From the NCBI GenBank assembly GCA_963792655.1, contig CAWBWU010000003.1, forward strand, positions 1,178,001-1,242,000: 64,000 bases of DNA. The letters run 5' to 3'. Every line of letters starts with the position of its first letter. The stretch's first letter is position 1. This document shows positions 30,325 through 39,911 of the stretch, piece by piece. Origin of the DNA: DOZZ01 sp963792655 (lineage in GTDB: Bacteria; Acidobacteriota; Terriglobia; Bryobacterales; Bryobacteraceae). The notes under the pieces were generated by a model. The model did no database searches. It saw only the letters and a program-made list of their open reading frames with translations, and had not been told where the DNA came from. The position numbers and the translations under genes are program-made.

Positions 30325-31068
30325 TGCTTAGGAAATGCCCCGAAATGCTCGTTGCGTGCTGCCTGGCGTGGCCTATCACGTTACGCAGCGCGGCACTGAT
30401 CGCCAGCGCGTCTTCTTTTCCGATGGCGACCGCCGCACTTACCTCCGGTTGGCTGAGGCAATACGACCGGAAGCGGGTGTGGAGATACTCGCGTTCTGTC
30501 TTATGCCGAATCACGTTCATTGGATTGTCGCGCCCGCAATGTGCGACTCCATGGCCGTCTTCTTCCGCCGCCTTCACGGCCGCTACGCGCAGTACCTCAA
30601 TGCCCGTCTGGAGCGCTCCGGCCACCTCTGGCAGAATCGCTATTTTGCTTGTGCGCTGGGCAGCAGTCATCTTCCGCGCGCCCTCGCGTATGTTGATGCA
30701 AATCCAGTGCATGCGGGTTTGGTGCTGAAAGCAGAGGACTTTCGCTGGTCGAGCGCACCTGCCCACCTTGGTCACCCCTCGCCAGCATTGGCGCTTACCT
30801 GCGATCCCGAGTGGAAGGCATTCTGGGAATCGGGCCTTCCTGGCGTTGCGGCCATTGATGCGAACGTTTTGAGCCGGTGCACGTACTCAGGGCGCCCGTT
30901 CGGCGACGACCAATTCTTGGCAGAGTGCGAGAAGACGTTCCAACGAAAGTGGCGAAATCTGGGACCGTGGCGCAATCGGCACGACGCAAGAATCGCGAAA
31001 GTGCCAGAGCGCTCTGATGCTTTCGTGATTTTCGCGAAAGTACGCGTTCAGGCCGTCCCTTTCAGCCC
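30227..31068 (+). mobile_element. REP-type (Y1/HUH) transposase element with 21-bp terminal inverted repeats
   Basis: The left end (30227-30247) and the right end (31048-31068) are reverse complements over 21 bases with one mismatch; the shared core is GGGACGGCCTGA. Between them lies one transposase gene. Just left of the element a 9-base unit (AAGGGGCTG) is repeated. The right end is followed directly by the degenerate direct repeat of host sequence. No clear short target duplication is visible. Confidence 0.75.
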
Positions 31069-31324
31069 TCGGAAGTTGACCAGTGCAAGGCTCACGGGCC
31101 TTACCGTCTTGTCTCGCTCGCCTCTGTGGCTGCTTACGCGATCGCCGCATTTGGGCCACCTCTTCCGAAGCCCGCCGCCGTTTCCTGTGGTGCCGCTTGC
31201 CTCGTGGGTTGTCATTGCGACTCGTCTTCGCATTCGGCAGGCGTTCTGGCTGACATGTCTGAGTCCCATGACAGCGGTCACGCGACGATGCTGCCTATTT
31301 TTCGTACTGGTTTCAGTCACTTAG
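30335..31324 (+). CDS. REP-associated tyrosine (Y1) transposase with a chimeric tail
   Basis: 329 residues as read. The HUH-family core is clear: PGVAYHVTQRGTDRQRVFF, the metal-binding HxH in CLMPNHVHWIV, and the catalytic-Tyr helix PRALAYVDANPVHAG; WRWSSA-type text follows as DFRWSSAPAHLG. Family members are about 200-250 residues. Here the frame runs on through the right inverted repeat and reads the duplicated host segment out of frame (KLTSARLTGLTVLSRSPLW), so the last ~85 residues are not native. The element probably lost its own stop codon at insertion or by later change. Confidence 0.87.
   Translation: MPRNARCVLPGVAYHVTQRGTDRQRVFFSDGDRRTYLRLAEAIRPEAGVEILAFCLMPNHVHWIVAPAMCDSMAVFFRRLHGRYAQYLNARLERSGHLWQNRYFACALGSSHLPRALAYVDANPVHAGLVLKAEDFRWSSAPAHLGHPSPALALTCDPEWKAFWESGLPGVAAIDANVLSRCTYSGRPFGDDQFLAECEKTFQRKWRNLGPWRNRHDARIAKVPERSDAFVIFAKVRVQAVPFSPRKLTSARLTGLTVLSRSPLWLLTRSPHLGHLFRSPPPFPVVPLASWVVIATRLRIRQAFWLTCLSPMTAVTRRCCLFFVLVSVT
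31071..31262 (+). repeat. Direct repeat, right copy (degenerate tail of the membrane-protein gene)
   Basis: Matches 29817-30011 closely but with small deletions and substitutions that break the membrane-protein frame. It begins two bases after the right inverted repeat. Confidence 0.85.
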
Positions 31325-31549
31325 AAGTAGCGACCGAAAAGCTCCGAGTGGCACACAACTTACTCTCAGGTCATTAAGAACCGCTGAGGCTTTGCAACGC
31401 GGTCACGTGGCGGTGGTCGGGCCTTTGGCGGGGCTCGCATCCACCCTGTTCGTTAAGCAACTGCTGGCTTCCCTGAGCCTTGCGGCGACCACCGCGGGCT
31501 CCGGAAGCCGGACGGGTCCGAAGCGGGTCTGGGCAACCCGCTTCGGATG
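31263..31549. other. Non-coding stretch right of the transposon
   Basis: No gene supported. It holds only the strong hairpin next to the peptidase stop; the rest shows no clear signal. Confidence 0.4.
31517..31547. terminator. Perfect 12-bp stem-loop beyond the peptidase stop
   Basis: TCCGAAGCGGGT (31517-31528) and ACCCGCTTCGGA (31536-31547) pair exactly around a seven-base loop, three bases past the minus-strand stop. It lacks a T run, so it may be an mRNA-stabilising or rho-assisted end, not a classic terminator. Confidence 0.5.
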
Positions 31550-33614
31550 TTATGGCTTCAGATATTTATCTAAAAAACCTTCCGCGGCATGGAATGCCTT
31601 CAGCCAGTGATCGTGCACCAGAAAATCATGGATCTCGTCCGGGAAGATCAGCTCTTCGAAATGGACACCTTGTTTTCTTAGCGCCTCAGACAACAGCACA
31701 CTCTGTTGAAAGTTCACATTGCGGTCGTCGTCGCCATGAATCAGCAGCACCGGTGAACGCCAGCGTTGAGACATAAGCCAGAGGCGAAGATAAGTACGCG
31801 ACGCGCGCTTGTTCCTGACGCTTCTCCGGCTCATACGCCGGAACGAAGTTACTAATTTCCTGATTCCATTCATGCACGCCGTGTAAGTCAACTCCCGCGG
31901 CGAATAAGTCGGAGGCTTTCGCTAATCCCAGGGCTGTGAGATACCCGCCATAAGATCCACCCCACAGACCAATCCGTGCGGGATCCACATCGCTGCGTCC
32001 GCGCAGGTAAAGTCCCGCTCCGATTACATCGTTGTATTCGCTCGCGCCAGTGGCGCCGTAGTCTTTCGCTTCGCGAAAGTTCAGCCCGTAGCCAATGCCG
32101 CTTCGATAGTTCACCGACAGCACCACATATCCCTTGCTCGCCAGATATTCGTTGAAGCCGTAAGCCTGGTGGTAATAGAACATGTAATGCCAGCCAAGCA
32201 GCATCTGCCGGCGCGAACCGCCGTGAAAGAAGATGACCGCGGGATGCCGTCTGGGTTCGTTTGGTAATTTCGGCAGAAAAAGTTGACCGTGGATCTGCAT
32301 GCCATCCGCAGCCGGGAAGACCACCTGCTGCGGGACGATCATTTGGTCTTCCGGGAATTCCGCCGGCATCGCGCCGATGCTCCTGACGCTTTTCCCATCG
32401 AGTATTGCCGGATGTGCCGCGACCCGCGTGCCCGATTGTAGAAACACGGTGCGTCCGTCGCTGGTGACGACCGGCTCCCACTCAAGATTCTCGCCGTGGG
32501 TTAAGGCCACGGGCCCGCCGCCGCTGACGCTGACACGCCATAGGTGACGCCGGTCGATATCGTCCTGATTCGACGAGTACGCCACCTGGGTTCGTTTGGC
32601 AAAAAGCGAGAAGTGCTCGACTTCGAACTCGCCGGGAGTGAGGTCGGTTTCGACGCCCCCGTTCACCGGGACCGAATAGAGATGCACCCAGCCGGTACGT
32701 TCGTACGGAAACACGATGCGATCGCCCGCAGCCCAGTTGATCTGATTGCGCGCGGTAATGGCGTGGAACTCACTGCCCTGGCCCGGCTTGGCTTTCCAGA
32801 TCTCGCGCGACGCCCCGCTGTCCACATCGGCCACATGGATGGACCACGGCTCCGCTTCGCGCTTCGGGCCAAATGCAAACGCATACTGCGAGGCCGGTTC
32901 GCGCAACCAGGCGATGTGTTTGGAATCGGGCGACCATTCAGCTTCGGAATCGCGGCCAGTGCTGCCGTCGAGAAAATGGAGCGTCTTCGAGGCGACTTCG
33001 AATACACCGATGAACGAGTGATTCACGCGATCACTGGTGAACGCGAGCCGCGCACCATCGGGTGACCAGCGCAAGGCGCTTGCATTCCCGCGTGCATGAA
33101 TCAATTGCGAAGCCGTGCCTGAGCCGTCGATGGCACGCGTCCAGATCTGCCCATTGTTGACGAACGCGATAGTCCTGTTATCAGGAGCGATGGATGGAGC
33201 GCTGCCTTTGCCGATCAGGTGTGGCGCTCCGCCGGCTACCATCACCGTGAAGACATCCTGCTCGACACCTTCGGCCTTGCTCAGCGGATTGGGATTTTCC
33301 CCGTGACCGTTCGCACTCTCGCCGCGGACATAAGCGAGCGCAAGGCCGTCCGATGACCACGTCAGTTCGGATAGCTCCTGCCCGTCGTCCTGGTTGTAAG
33401 TGGTCAACTGCTTCGGCTGGAAGTCAGGCGGCGCCGCCACGAATACATTGCGCACGCCCTTTTCGTTCGCGATCCATGCGACGCGGCCGCCCGCAGGCGC
33501 AGCAACAAGCTCCGAAGGGAACGCCGTGCTCAGCGCCTGTTCGATCGTGAAGCTGTTATGAGTTGCCGAAAAACCGAGAGCTGTACTGAGCGCAAGTAAC
33601 AGGGCGAGCCGCAT
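31550..33614 (-). CDS. S9 family prolyl oligopeptidase-type serine peptidase, secreted (one frameshift)
   Basis: About 688 residues. Signal peptide (MRLALLLALSTALGFSA), then a beta-propeller with PD40-type blades (for example GNASALRWSPDGARLAFTSD), then the alpha/beta-hydrolase domain. The nucleophile elbow is GLWGGSYGGYLT; after a frameshift near 31760 the acid (VLLIHGDDDRNVNF) and His (PDEIHDFLVHDH) follow. All catalytic residues are present. It likely releases dipeptides or acyl-amino acids from peptides outside the cytoplasm. Confidence 0.87.
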
Positions 33615-33633
33615 CGCCGCATTCTAGCGCGGC

Positions 33634-34120
33634 TTACATCTTGTAGCGGCCCATGTCCTCGTCGTTGAGGTTTTCCAGCCAGCGGCGCAGTTCTTCGTTG
33701 TTCACCTTGTCGGAGACAGTCGACGTCAGCTTCGAGATCTTCAGGACCGTGTCATCCACATAGATCGGACAATCCAGCCGCAACGCCAGCGCCAGTGCAT
33801 CGCTGGGACGCGAATCGACGCTAGATCAGCTCGCCTTCCGCTCCAGCCAGATCACCGCGTAAAACGTATCGTCCTTCAATTCGCTGACAACTACTTTGCG
33901 AATCCCCGTATCGCAGCCCCATCAGCAGAATCTTGATCAGGTCGTGCGTCATCGGCCGCGGCGTCGAGACTTTTTCGATCTCGAGCGCAATGGCATTGGC
34001 TTCGTAGATGCCGACCCAGATCGGCAGGACCGTATTACTTCCCACGTCCTTCAGGACGACAATGGGCATGTTGGTCGACGGATCCATCATCAATCCGCGA
34101 ATTTTCATTTCAACTTCCAT
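33634..34120 (-). CDS. Bifunctional nuclease family protein, DUF151 (two frameshifts)
   Basis: About 160 residues. MKIRGLMMDPSTNMPIVVLK, LPIWVGIYEANAIALEIEKV and, after shifts near 33900 and 33830, SVDSRPSDALALALRLDCPI match the DUF151/BFN domain. Plant and archaeal members have reported nuclease activity; the bacterial role is unclear. Its ATG overlaps the miaB stop by one base (TAATG), so it is translated together with miaB. Confidence 0.8.
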
Positions 34121-35491
34121 TACTCACCCCCTGCACTCATTACAGCACGCATGAGCGCACCTGCTTCATGCCACCATCGCTTCGCCGACGAAGAGTTCGG
34201 GCCTGCTCGCGTCACGCGCACCGGCAGGTATGCACCCAGCAGTTGTTCTTCCGTCGTCGACCAGTGAAGTTCAGCGTCCTGTTCTGCGATGTGCGGCCCG
34301 ATCCACTGGCCTGTCGAGCGTTGCGAGCCTTCCACCAACACTTCTTCGACGGCTCCAATCGCTTCCGCGTTGCGGCGGATCTGAATGGCGCGCTGCCTTT
34401 CCTGCACAATCATGATACGGCGCGTCTTCTCTTCTTCCGGCACTACGTCTCGCATAGACAAGCGCCGCGGTGTTCGGCCGCTGCGAATATTTGAAGCTGA
34501 ACAGCGAGTCGTACTGACTTCATCCAGCAGATCGAGCGTCTGCTGAAAGTCCGCTTCGGTCTCGCCAGGGAAGCCAACGATGATGTCGGTGGTGATCGCG
34601 ATCTTGCGCTGCGCGTTCTTCATCCACTCGATGCGCCGCATGTATTCGTCGCGCGTGTAAAGCCGCTGCATCGCGTCCGAGCACTCGTGTCGAGCCGGAT
34701 TGCACCGGCAGATGCACGTGATTGCAGAGCACCGGATTCTCGTCGATCGCGTCAATGATCGCCTTCACGAAATCGCGCGGATGCGAGGTCGTGAAGCGCA
34801 CGCGGCGGATGCCGTCGATCTCGCCCGACGCGCGCGAGCAGCGTCGCGAAATCCCAACCCGTTCGCGCGAAGGATCGCGATAGCTGTTGACGTTCTGGCC
34901 GAGCAATTGAATTTCGGTGTAGCCCATTCGCGCCAAGTTCGCGCGCTTCGCGCATCACGCTCTCGCTGCGTGCGGCTGCGCTCCGGGCCGCGCGTGAAAG
35001 GCACCACGCAATAGGCGCAGCTTTGTCGCAGCCTTCGATGATCGTGATGTACGCGCGATGCGGATTGTCGCGCCGCGTGAACGGCGTTTCGAACGTTTCT
35101 TCGGTATCGAGGCTGAGGCCGGTGACGCGGCGGTTGCCCGCTTCCAGTTGCACCAGCATTTGCGGCAGCTTGGTGTAGCTGGCCGACCCAGCCACCAGGC
35201 TCACGTGCGGCGCTTTCTCGAAGATCTTCTCGCCTTCCTGCTGCGCCACGCAGCCGAGAACGGCGAAGACCTTGCCCTTGCCCTGGTCTTTCTTGAACTG
35301 CTCCAGGCGGATGAAAGACCTTCTGCTCGGCCTTGTCGCGGATGCTGCAGGTGTTGTAGAAAACGAGCTCGGCTTCGTCCGGCGTCGTCGACCTGGGAGT
35401 AGCCCTGCGTCAGCAGCGTGCCGATGACCTTTTCGGAGTCGTGCGCGTTCATCTGGCAGCCAAAGGTCTCGATGTAGAACTTCTTTTCCAC
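34120..35491 (-). CDS. miaB: tRNA 2-methylthio-N6-isopentenyladenosine synthase MiaB (multiple frameshifts)
   Basis: Radical-SAM methylthiotransferase acting on adenosine 37 of tRNAs. KKFYIETFGCQMNAHDSEKV at the N-terminus is diagnostic for MiaB and gives the first cluster Cys. The radical-SAM site is seen as TIIEGCDK with the following Cys residues and VVPFTRGPERSR in another frame. Later pieces are EIQLLGQNVNSYRD, RFTTSHPRDF, ITTDIIVGFPGETEADFQQT and a TRAM-like end (EVLVEGSQR). At least five shifts lie between 35390 and 34490. Length and order match the full enzyme, so the breaks look like errors. Confidence 0.88.
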
Positions 35492-35584
35492 GATCCTCTT
35501 ATTGTAAGGGCCAGTACCAAGTCAGAAAAAGACCGAGCCCTCGCGCTAAAGTTCCCGGTCGCCTCATCCGATCTCTTGTACGTG

Positions 35585-36274
35585 ATGCCTATACGCGTAC
35601 TCTCGATCGACCCTCACGAACTCTTCCGGCAAGGCCTGCGCGCCTTGTTCGCGCAGACCCCTGATATTCAACTGGCCGGAGAAGCCGGTGATGCTGTTGC
35701 CGGCGAAGTCCGCGCAGCGGAGCTGCTGCCCGATGTGGTGTTGTTCGAGATCGGCATGCCCGGCCCGTGCAGCTTTGAAACGGCCCGCCGCATTCGCAAG
35801 TTCAATCCCAATACCCAAGTTGCTTTCCTGAGTGCCTACGACGATGAAGAGTACCTGGTGGAGTCCATGCGCATCGGCGCCGCCGGCTACATCCTGAAGA
35901 ATTCACCCGTTGCCACGCTGCTGACCGCAGTGCGCGATATTCAGCGCGGCGGTAAATTCCTGAGCTCACGCATGTTGGCCTACGTCGTCGATGAAATGCG
36001 CCAGCGCGGACGCGGCGGCGTTCCCCAGCCACGCAACACGACGCTCACCAGCCGCGAGCGCGAAGTAGTGAAGCTGATTGCCGAAGGAAACTCGGTCAAA
36101 GAGGTCGCCAATCAACTGAACGTGAGCGCCAAGACCGTCGAAGCGCATAAGTGCAATCTGATGCGGAAACTCGATCTGCACAACAAGGCACAACTGGTGC
36201 AGTACGCGTATCACACCAAGATCCTGCGCTTGCCGCCCCTTGCCGTGTCGGAACCGTTCGAGATGCTGGCCTAA
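35585..36274 (+). CDS. NarL/LuxR-type response regulator lacking the phospho-acceptor Asp
   Basis: 229 residues: receiver domain (1-120), linker, LuxR-type helix-turn-helix (about 150-210: LTSREREVVKLIAEGNSVKE, VSAKTVEAHKCNLMRKL). In the receiver the phosphorylation site reads VVLFEIGMPG, with Glu at position 55 where Asp is invariant, and the acidic pair near the N-terminus is Asp9-Pro10. Ser83 and Lys105 are kept. So phosphorylation by a histidine kinase is unlikely; Glu could mimic the active state. No kinase is adjacent. The ATG at 35585 is chosen because the receiver strand starts right after it. Confidence 0.87.
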   Translation: MPIRVLSIDPHELFRQGLRALFAQTPDIQLAGEAGDAVAGEVRAAELLPDVVLFEIGMPGPCSFETARRIRKFNPNTQVAFLSAYDDEEYLVESMRIGAAGYILKNSPVATLLTAVRDIQRGGKFLSSRMLAYVVDEMRQRGRGGVPQPRNTTLTSREREVVKLIAEGNSVKEVANQLNVSAKTVEAHKCNLMRKLDLHNKAQLVQYAYHTKILRLPPLAVSEPFEMLA

Positions 36275-36284
36275 ACAACAGTTT

Positions 36285-36361
36285 GTCAGAGGCGCGACGA
36301 AAGGGAGCGCATTGGCCCGGGGTCCCGCTAATCGGAATGCGTGAGCCATCGCGCCTCTGAC
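36285..36361. repeat. Palindromic intergenic repeat, copy 1
   Basis: TCAGAGGCGCGA (36286-36297) and TCGCGCCTCTGA (36349-36360) are exact reverse complements, one more pair adjoins. The inner part AAAGGGAGCGCATTGG recurs in the opposite orientation at 45672. It lies 11 bases past the response-regulator stop. Confidence 0.8.
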
Positions 36362-36413
36362 GGCTCATCACGATGATGAATGGCGGTGCCCGTGTTCCAA
36401 TAGAAACATAGGC

Positions 36414-37088
36414 ATGAATGTCGGCATCGTCGTCTTTCCAGGCAGCAACTGCGACCACGACGCGTGGTACGCTCTGAACCAAAATTTAGGCGCGAAAGCA
36501 GACTTCATCTGGCATGATTCGGCTTCACTGGGCCAGGTTGACGCGGTGATCCTGCCCGGTGGCTTCTCGTACGGCGACTATATGCGCTGCGGCGCATTCG
36601 CGCGCTTCTCGCCCGTGATGAAAGCAGTCGCCGAGTTCGCACGCCAGGGTGGCCCGGTGCTTGGCATCTGCAACGGATTTCAGATCCTAGTGGAAGCGGG
36701 GATTCTACCCGGCGCTCTGATGCGCAATAGCGGATTACGCTACGTCTGCAAGACCGTGCCGCTCGAAGTTGTCACGAGCAACTCGCCCTTCACAAATCAT
36801 CTGCGCAAAGGCGAAGTGCTGCAGGTTCCGATCGCGCACGGTGAAGGCTCCTACTTTGCCGACGATCGCACGCTCGACGCTCTTGAGGGAGAGGACCGCA
36901 TCGCTTTTCGCTACAAAGAAAACCCGAACGGTTCATTGCGTGACATCGCGGGCATTCTGAATGCAGAGCGCAACGTTTTGGGGATGATGCCACATCCCGA
37001 ACGCGCCTGCGATCCGCTGATGGGCGGAACCGATGGCCGCGGTGTTTTCGAATCGTTGATCGCTGCAGTCCAACCGGCTGCCGCATGA
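36414..37088 (+). CDS. purQ: Phosphoribosylformylglycinamidine synthase, glutaminase subunit
   Basis: 224 residues, class I glutamine amidotransferase. MNVGIVVFPGSNCDHDAWYA starts the fold; the catalytic Cys is in VLGICNGFQILVE and the His/Glu pair in MMPHPERACDPL. It feeds ammonia to PurL in purine synthesis. The stop overlaps purL's ATG by four bases. purS, needed by the small-PurL system, is not next to it. Confidence 0.95.
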   Translation: MNVGIVVFPGSNCDHDAWYALNQNLGAKADFIWHDSASLGQVDAVILPGGFSYGDYMRCGAFARFSPVMKAVAEFARQGGPVLGICNGFQILVEAGILPGALMRNSGLRYVCKTVPLEVVTSNSPFTNHLRKGEVLQVPIAHGEGSYFADDRTLDALEGEDRIAFRYKENPNGSLRDIAGILNAERNVLGMMPHPERACDPLMGGTDGRGVFESLIAAVQPAAA

Positions 37089-39259
37089 GCGAACTGACAG
37101 CGCAGGAACAGCAGCGCGTCCGCGAACTGCTCGGCCGCGAACCTTCCGAAACCGAAACCGGCATCTTCACGGTGATGTGGAGCGAGCACTGCTCCTACAA
37201 AAGCTCCCGCATCCATCTCAAGAAACTCCCGACCACGGGCAAATACGTCGTGCAAGGACCGGGAGAGAACGCCGGAGTGATCGCGATTTCCGATGGCGAC
37301 GACCCGATGGTTGCGGTCTTCAAAATCGAATCGCACAACCACCCGAGCTTCATCGAGCCTTTTCAAGGCGCCGCTACCGGCGTCGGTGGCATTCTGCGCG
37401 ACATCTTCACCATGGGTGCACGGCCCATCGCCGTCCTGGACTCGTTGCGCTTTGGTGCGCCCGACGATCCCGAAGCCGGCGCGCGCAATCGCCGCATCGT
37501 GGATGGCGTGGTGAGCGGCATCTCGCATTACGGCAACTGCTTTGGCGTGCCGACCGTCGGCGGCGAGACAATCTTCGAGTCCTGTTACAACGGCAACCCG
37601 CTGGTGAATGTTTTCGCGCTTGGCGTCTGCCGCAAGAGCGAAATCTTTTACGCCAGCGCTTCAGGGATCGGCAACCCCGTCATCTACGTCGGTGCGAAGA
37701 CCGGCCGCGACGGCATTCATGGCGCCTCGATGGCCAGCGCGGAATTCACCGAAGAGTCTGCACAGAAGCGGCCCAACGTTCAGGTTGGCGATCCCTTCAT
37801 GGAGAAACTGCTGCTCGAGGCCTGTCTCGAAGCAATGAAGACCGGCGCGATCGTGGCTATTCAGGACATGGGCGCCGCCGGCCTCACGTCGTCATCGAGC
37901 GAGATGGGTTCGAAAGGCAACGTTGGCATCGAGCTGAATCTCGACCTCGTTCCGCAGCGCGAGACGAACATGACGGCGTACGAGATGATGCTGTCGGAAT
38001 CGCAGGAGCGCATGCTGCTCGTCGCCGAGACCGGGCGCGAGAACGAAGTAGTTGCCGTATTCAAAAAGTGGGGGCTCGACGCGGTGACCATCGGCCGCGT
38101 AACCAACGACGGCATGCTGCGGTTGCTGCATCACGGCAAAGTCGAAGCCGAGATCGATACGCGCGCACTCGCCGACGAAGCGCCGCGTTACGATCGTCCA
38201 CACAACGTGGCGCCGTATCGCACTGCGCCGCTCGACGGGCCCCAGTTCGAAGTGCTCGATCCGCAGTCCTCATTGCTGAAGCTGCTGAAATCGCCCGACC
38301 TCTGTTCGAAGCACTGGATCTGGGAGCAGTACGACACGATGGTGCGCACCAACACCGTTGCAGGTCCGGGCGGCGACGCGTCCATCGTTCGCATCAAAGA
38401 GACAGGCACATCCGTCGCGATGACGCTCGATGGCAACGGGCGGTATTGCTATCTCGACCCGCGCGAAGGCGCAAAGTTGAACGTCGCCGAAGCGTGCCGG
38501 AATCTGGCCACCGTCGGCGCGCTCCCGGTCGCCGCCACCAACAACCTGAATTTCGGCAACCCGGAACGGCCCGGGATCATGGCGCAACTCGTAGAAGCGG
38601 TCGAGGGCATCGCCGAAGCTTGTGCATTCTTCGAAGCCCCGATCACCGGCGGCAACGTGAGCCTCTACAACGAAACGCTGGGCGAGGGAATCTACCCAAC
38701 GCCCGTGCTGGGCATTGTCGGCCTGCTTCCCACGCGCGAGCCTGTCGGCATCGGATTCAAGAGCGAAGGAGCGGACGTGCTGCTGCTCGGCGGCATGGGC
38801 CGGACGAGCGACCGCGAGTTCGGTTCCTCGCAGTACGCCAAATCGGTGCTGAAGCAATTGTGGGGAGTGCCGCCGCAGCTCGACATGGCGTATGAGAAGC
38901 GCGTGCACGATGCCATCCGTGCGATCCAAGCCGCGCAACTCGCAGAATCCGCACACGATCTTTCCGATGGCGGACTGGCCGTGACGATCGCCGAGTGCTG
39001 CGGGCACACCGGTGCGCAGATCGATCTAGCCGGCGACATGCGCCTCGATCACCTGCTGTTCCATGAAGCCCCTTCCCGCATCGTGCTTTCCTCACGCCGC
39101 GCGAGCGAAGTGATGGCCATCGCTGAACAACACGGCGTCCCCTGCTTGCGGATCGGCAGCACAATCCCCGGCAAGCTGCGCATCGCCGTCAATGGCAAGC
39201 CCGCGATTGATCTTGCCTCTAACGAACTCGGCTCATCCATCGAACAGTGGCTGCACTAG
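37085..39259 (+). CDS. purL: Phosphoribosylformylglycinamidine synthase, synthetase subunit
   Basis: 724 residues, the small PurL type. The ATP/FGAR-binding segments are clear: VMWSEHCSYKSSRIHLK, ENAGVIAISDGDDPMVAVFK, ESHNHPSFIEPFQGAATGVG, ILRDIFTMGARPIA, and in the second half LPVAATNNLNFGNPE and HDLSDGGLAVTIAECC. It makes formylglycinamidine ribonucleotide with PurQ and PurS. Intact across the whole length. Confidence 0.96.
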   Translation: MSELTAQEQQRVRELLGREPSETETGIFTVMWSEHCSYKSSRIHLKKLPTTGKYVVQGPGENAGVIAISDGDDPMVAVFKIESHNHPSFIEPFQGAATGVGGILRDIFTMGARPIAVLDSLRFGAPDDPEAGARNRRIVDGVVSGISHYGNCFGVPTVGGETIFESCYNGNPLVNVFALGVCRKSEIFYASASGIGNPVIYVGAKTGRDGIHGASMASAEFTEESAQKRPNVQVGDPFMEKLLLEACLEAMKTGAIVAIQDMGAAGLTSSSSEMGSKGNVGIELNLDLVPQRETNMTAYEMMLSESQERMLLVAETGRENEVVAVFKKWGLDAVTIGRVTNDGMLRLLHHGKVEAEIDTRALADEAPRYDRPHNVAPYRTAPLDGPQFEVLDPQSSLLKLLKSPDLCSKHWIWEQYDTMVRTNTVAGPGGDASIVRIKETGTSVAMTLDGNGRYCYLDPREGAKLNVAEACRNLATVGALPVAATNNLNFGNPERPGIMAQLVEAVEGIAEACAFFEAPITGGNVSLYNETLGEGIYPTPVLGIVGLLPTREPVGIGFKSEGADVLLLGGMGRTSDREFGSSQYAKSVLKQLWGVPPQLDMAYEKRVHDAIRAIQAAQLAESAHDLSDGGLAVTIAECCGHTGAQIDLAGDMRLDHLLFHEAPSRIVLSSRRASEVMAIAEQHGVPCLRIGSTIPGKLRIAVNGKPAIDLASNELGSSIEQWLH

Positions 39260-39332
39260 ACCGGCGCTCCTCTAATCGCCCCAAACTTCTTCGCTAACCG
39301 CTCCGTCCGTCCGCAGTCTAAACTCTCGACGG

Positions 39333-39911
39333 ATGGAACAGAGCGACTTCGACATCGTCGAGCAAATCCGGAATGGCGAGCCTGAAGCCTTCCGGCTGCT
39401 CGTAGAGCGCCACAGCCGCGCCGTGTTCCGTCTTACGTACCGTATGACTTCAAACGAACAAGACGCGGAGGATCTGGTGCAGGAAACTTTCTTGCGGGCA
39501 TTCAAACAACTGCATCGTTTCGACGGCCGCGCGGCTTTCGGCACCTGGCTGCATCGAATTGCGGCGAACTGCTCGCTGGACCTGCTGCGCTCGCGCAAGT
39601 CGCGTGAGCAGGTCAACACGTTGCAAGTCGCTGGCGAAGAGATCGACATCTTCGATCGCACGCCGTCATCCGGCCCTTCGCCCGAACGCATCACGCACAG
39701 CAGCGAGATTGCGCGGCTCCTGCAGCCCGCTATGAAGCAACTCTCGGATATGGAACGCGCCGCATTCATCCTCCGCCATCACGAGGGCATGCCGATGGAT
39801 GAGATCGGGCGCGTGCTTGGCGTATTGCCGAATGCCGCCAAGCACAGCGTTTTTCGTGCTGTGCAAAAGCTGCGCAGCGCGCTGCAGCCTGCCCTGGAGC
39901 CGGCGCGATGA
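39333..39911 (+). CDS. ECF RNA polymerase sigma factor
   Basis: 192 residues. Sigma region 2 shows MTSNEQDAEDLVQETFLRAF and FGTWLHRIAANCSLDLLR; region 4 shows LSDMERAAFILRHHEGMPMD. Region 1.1 and 3 are absent, as in ECF factors. Its stop overlaps the next gene's start by four bases; that gene is an anti-sigma factor, so activity is probably released by an envelope signal. Confidence 0.93.
   Translation: MEQSDFDIVEQIRNGEPEAFRLLVERHSRAVFRLTYRMTSNEQDAEDLVQETFLRAFKQLHRFDGRAAFGTWLHRIAANCSLDLLRSRKSREQVNTLQVAGEEIDIFDRTPSSGPSPERITHSSEIARLLQPAMKQLSDMERAAFILRHHEGMPMDEIGRVLGVLPNAAKHSVFRAVQKLRSALQPALEPAR

Noticed and set aside
37177..38895. Long 572-codon open frame inside purL in another frame
   Set aside because: Arg-rich shadow frame of GC-rich coding DNA; purL motifs are in the true frame throughout.
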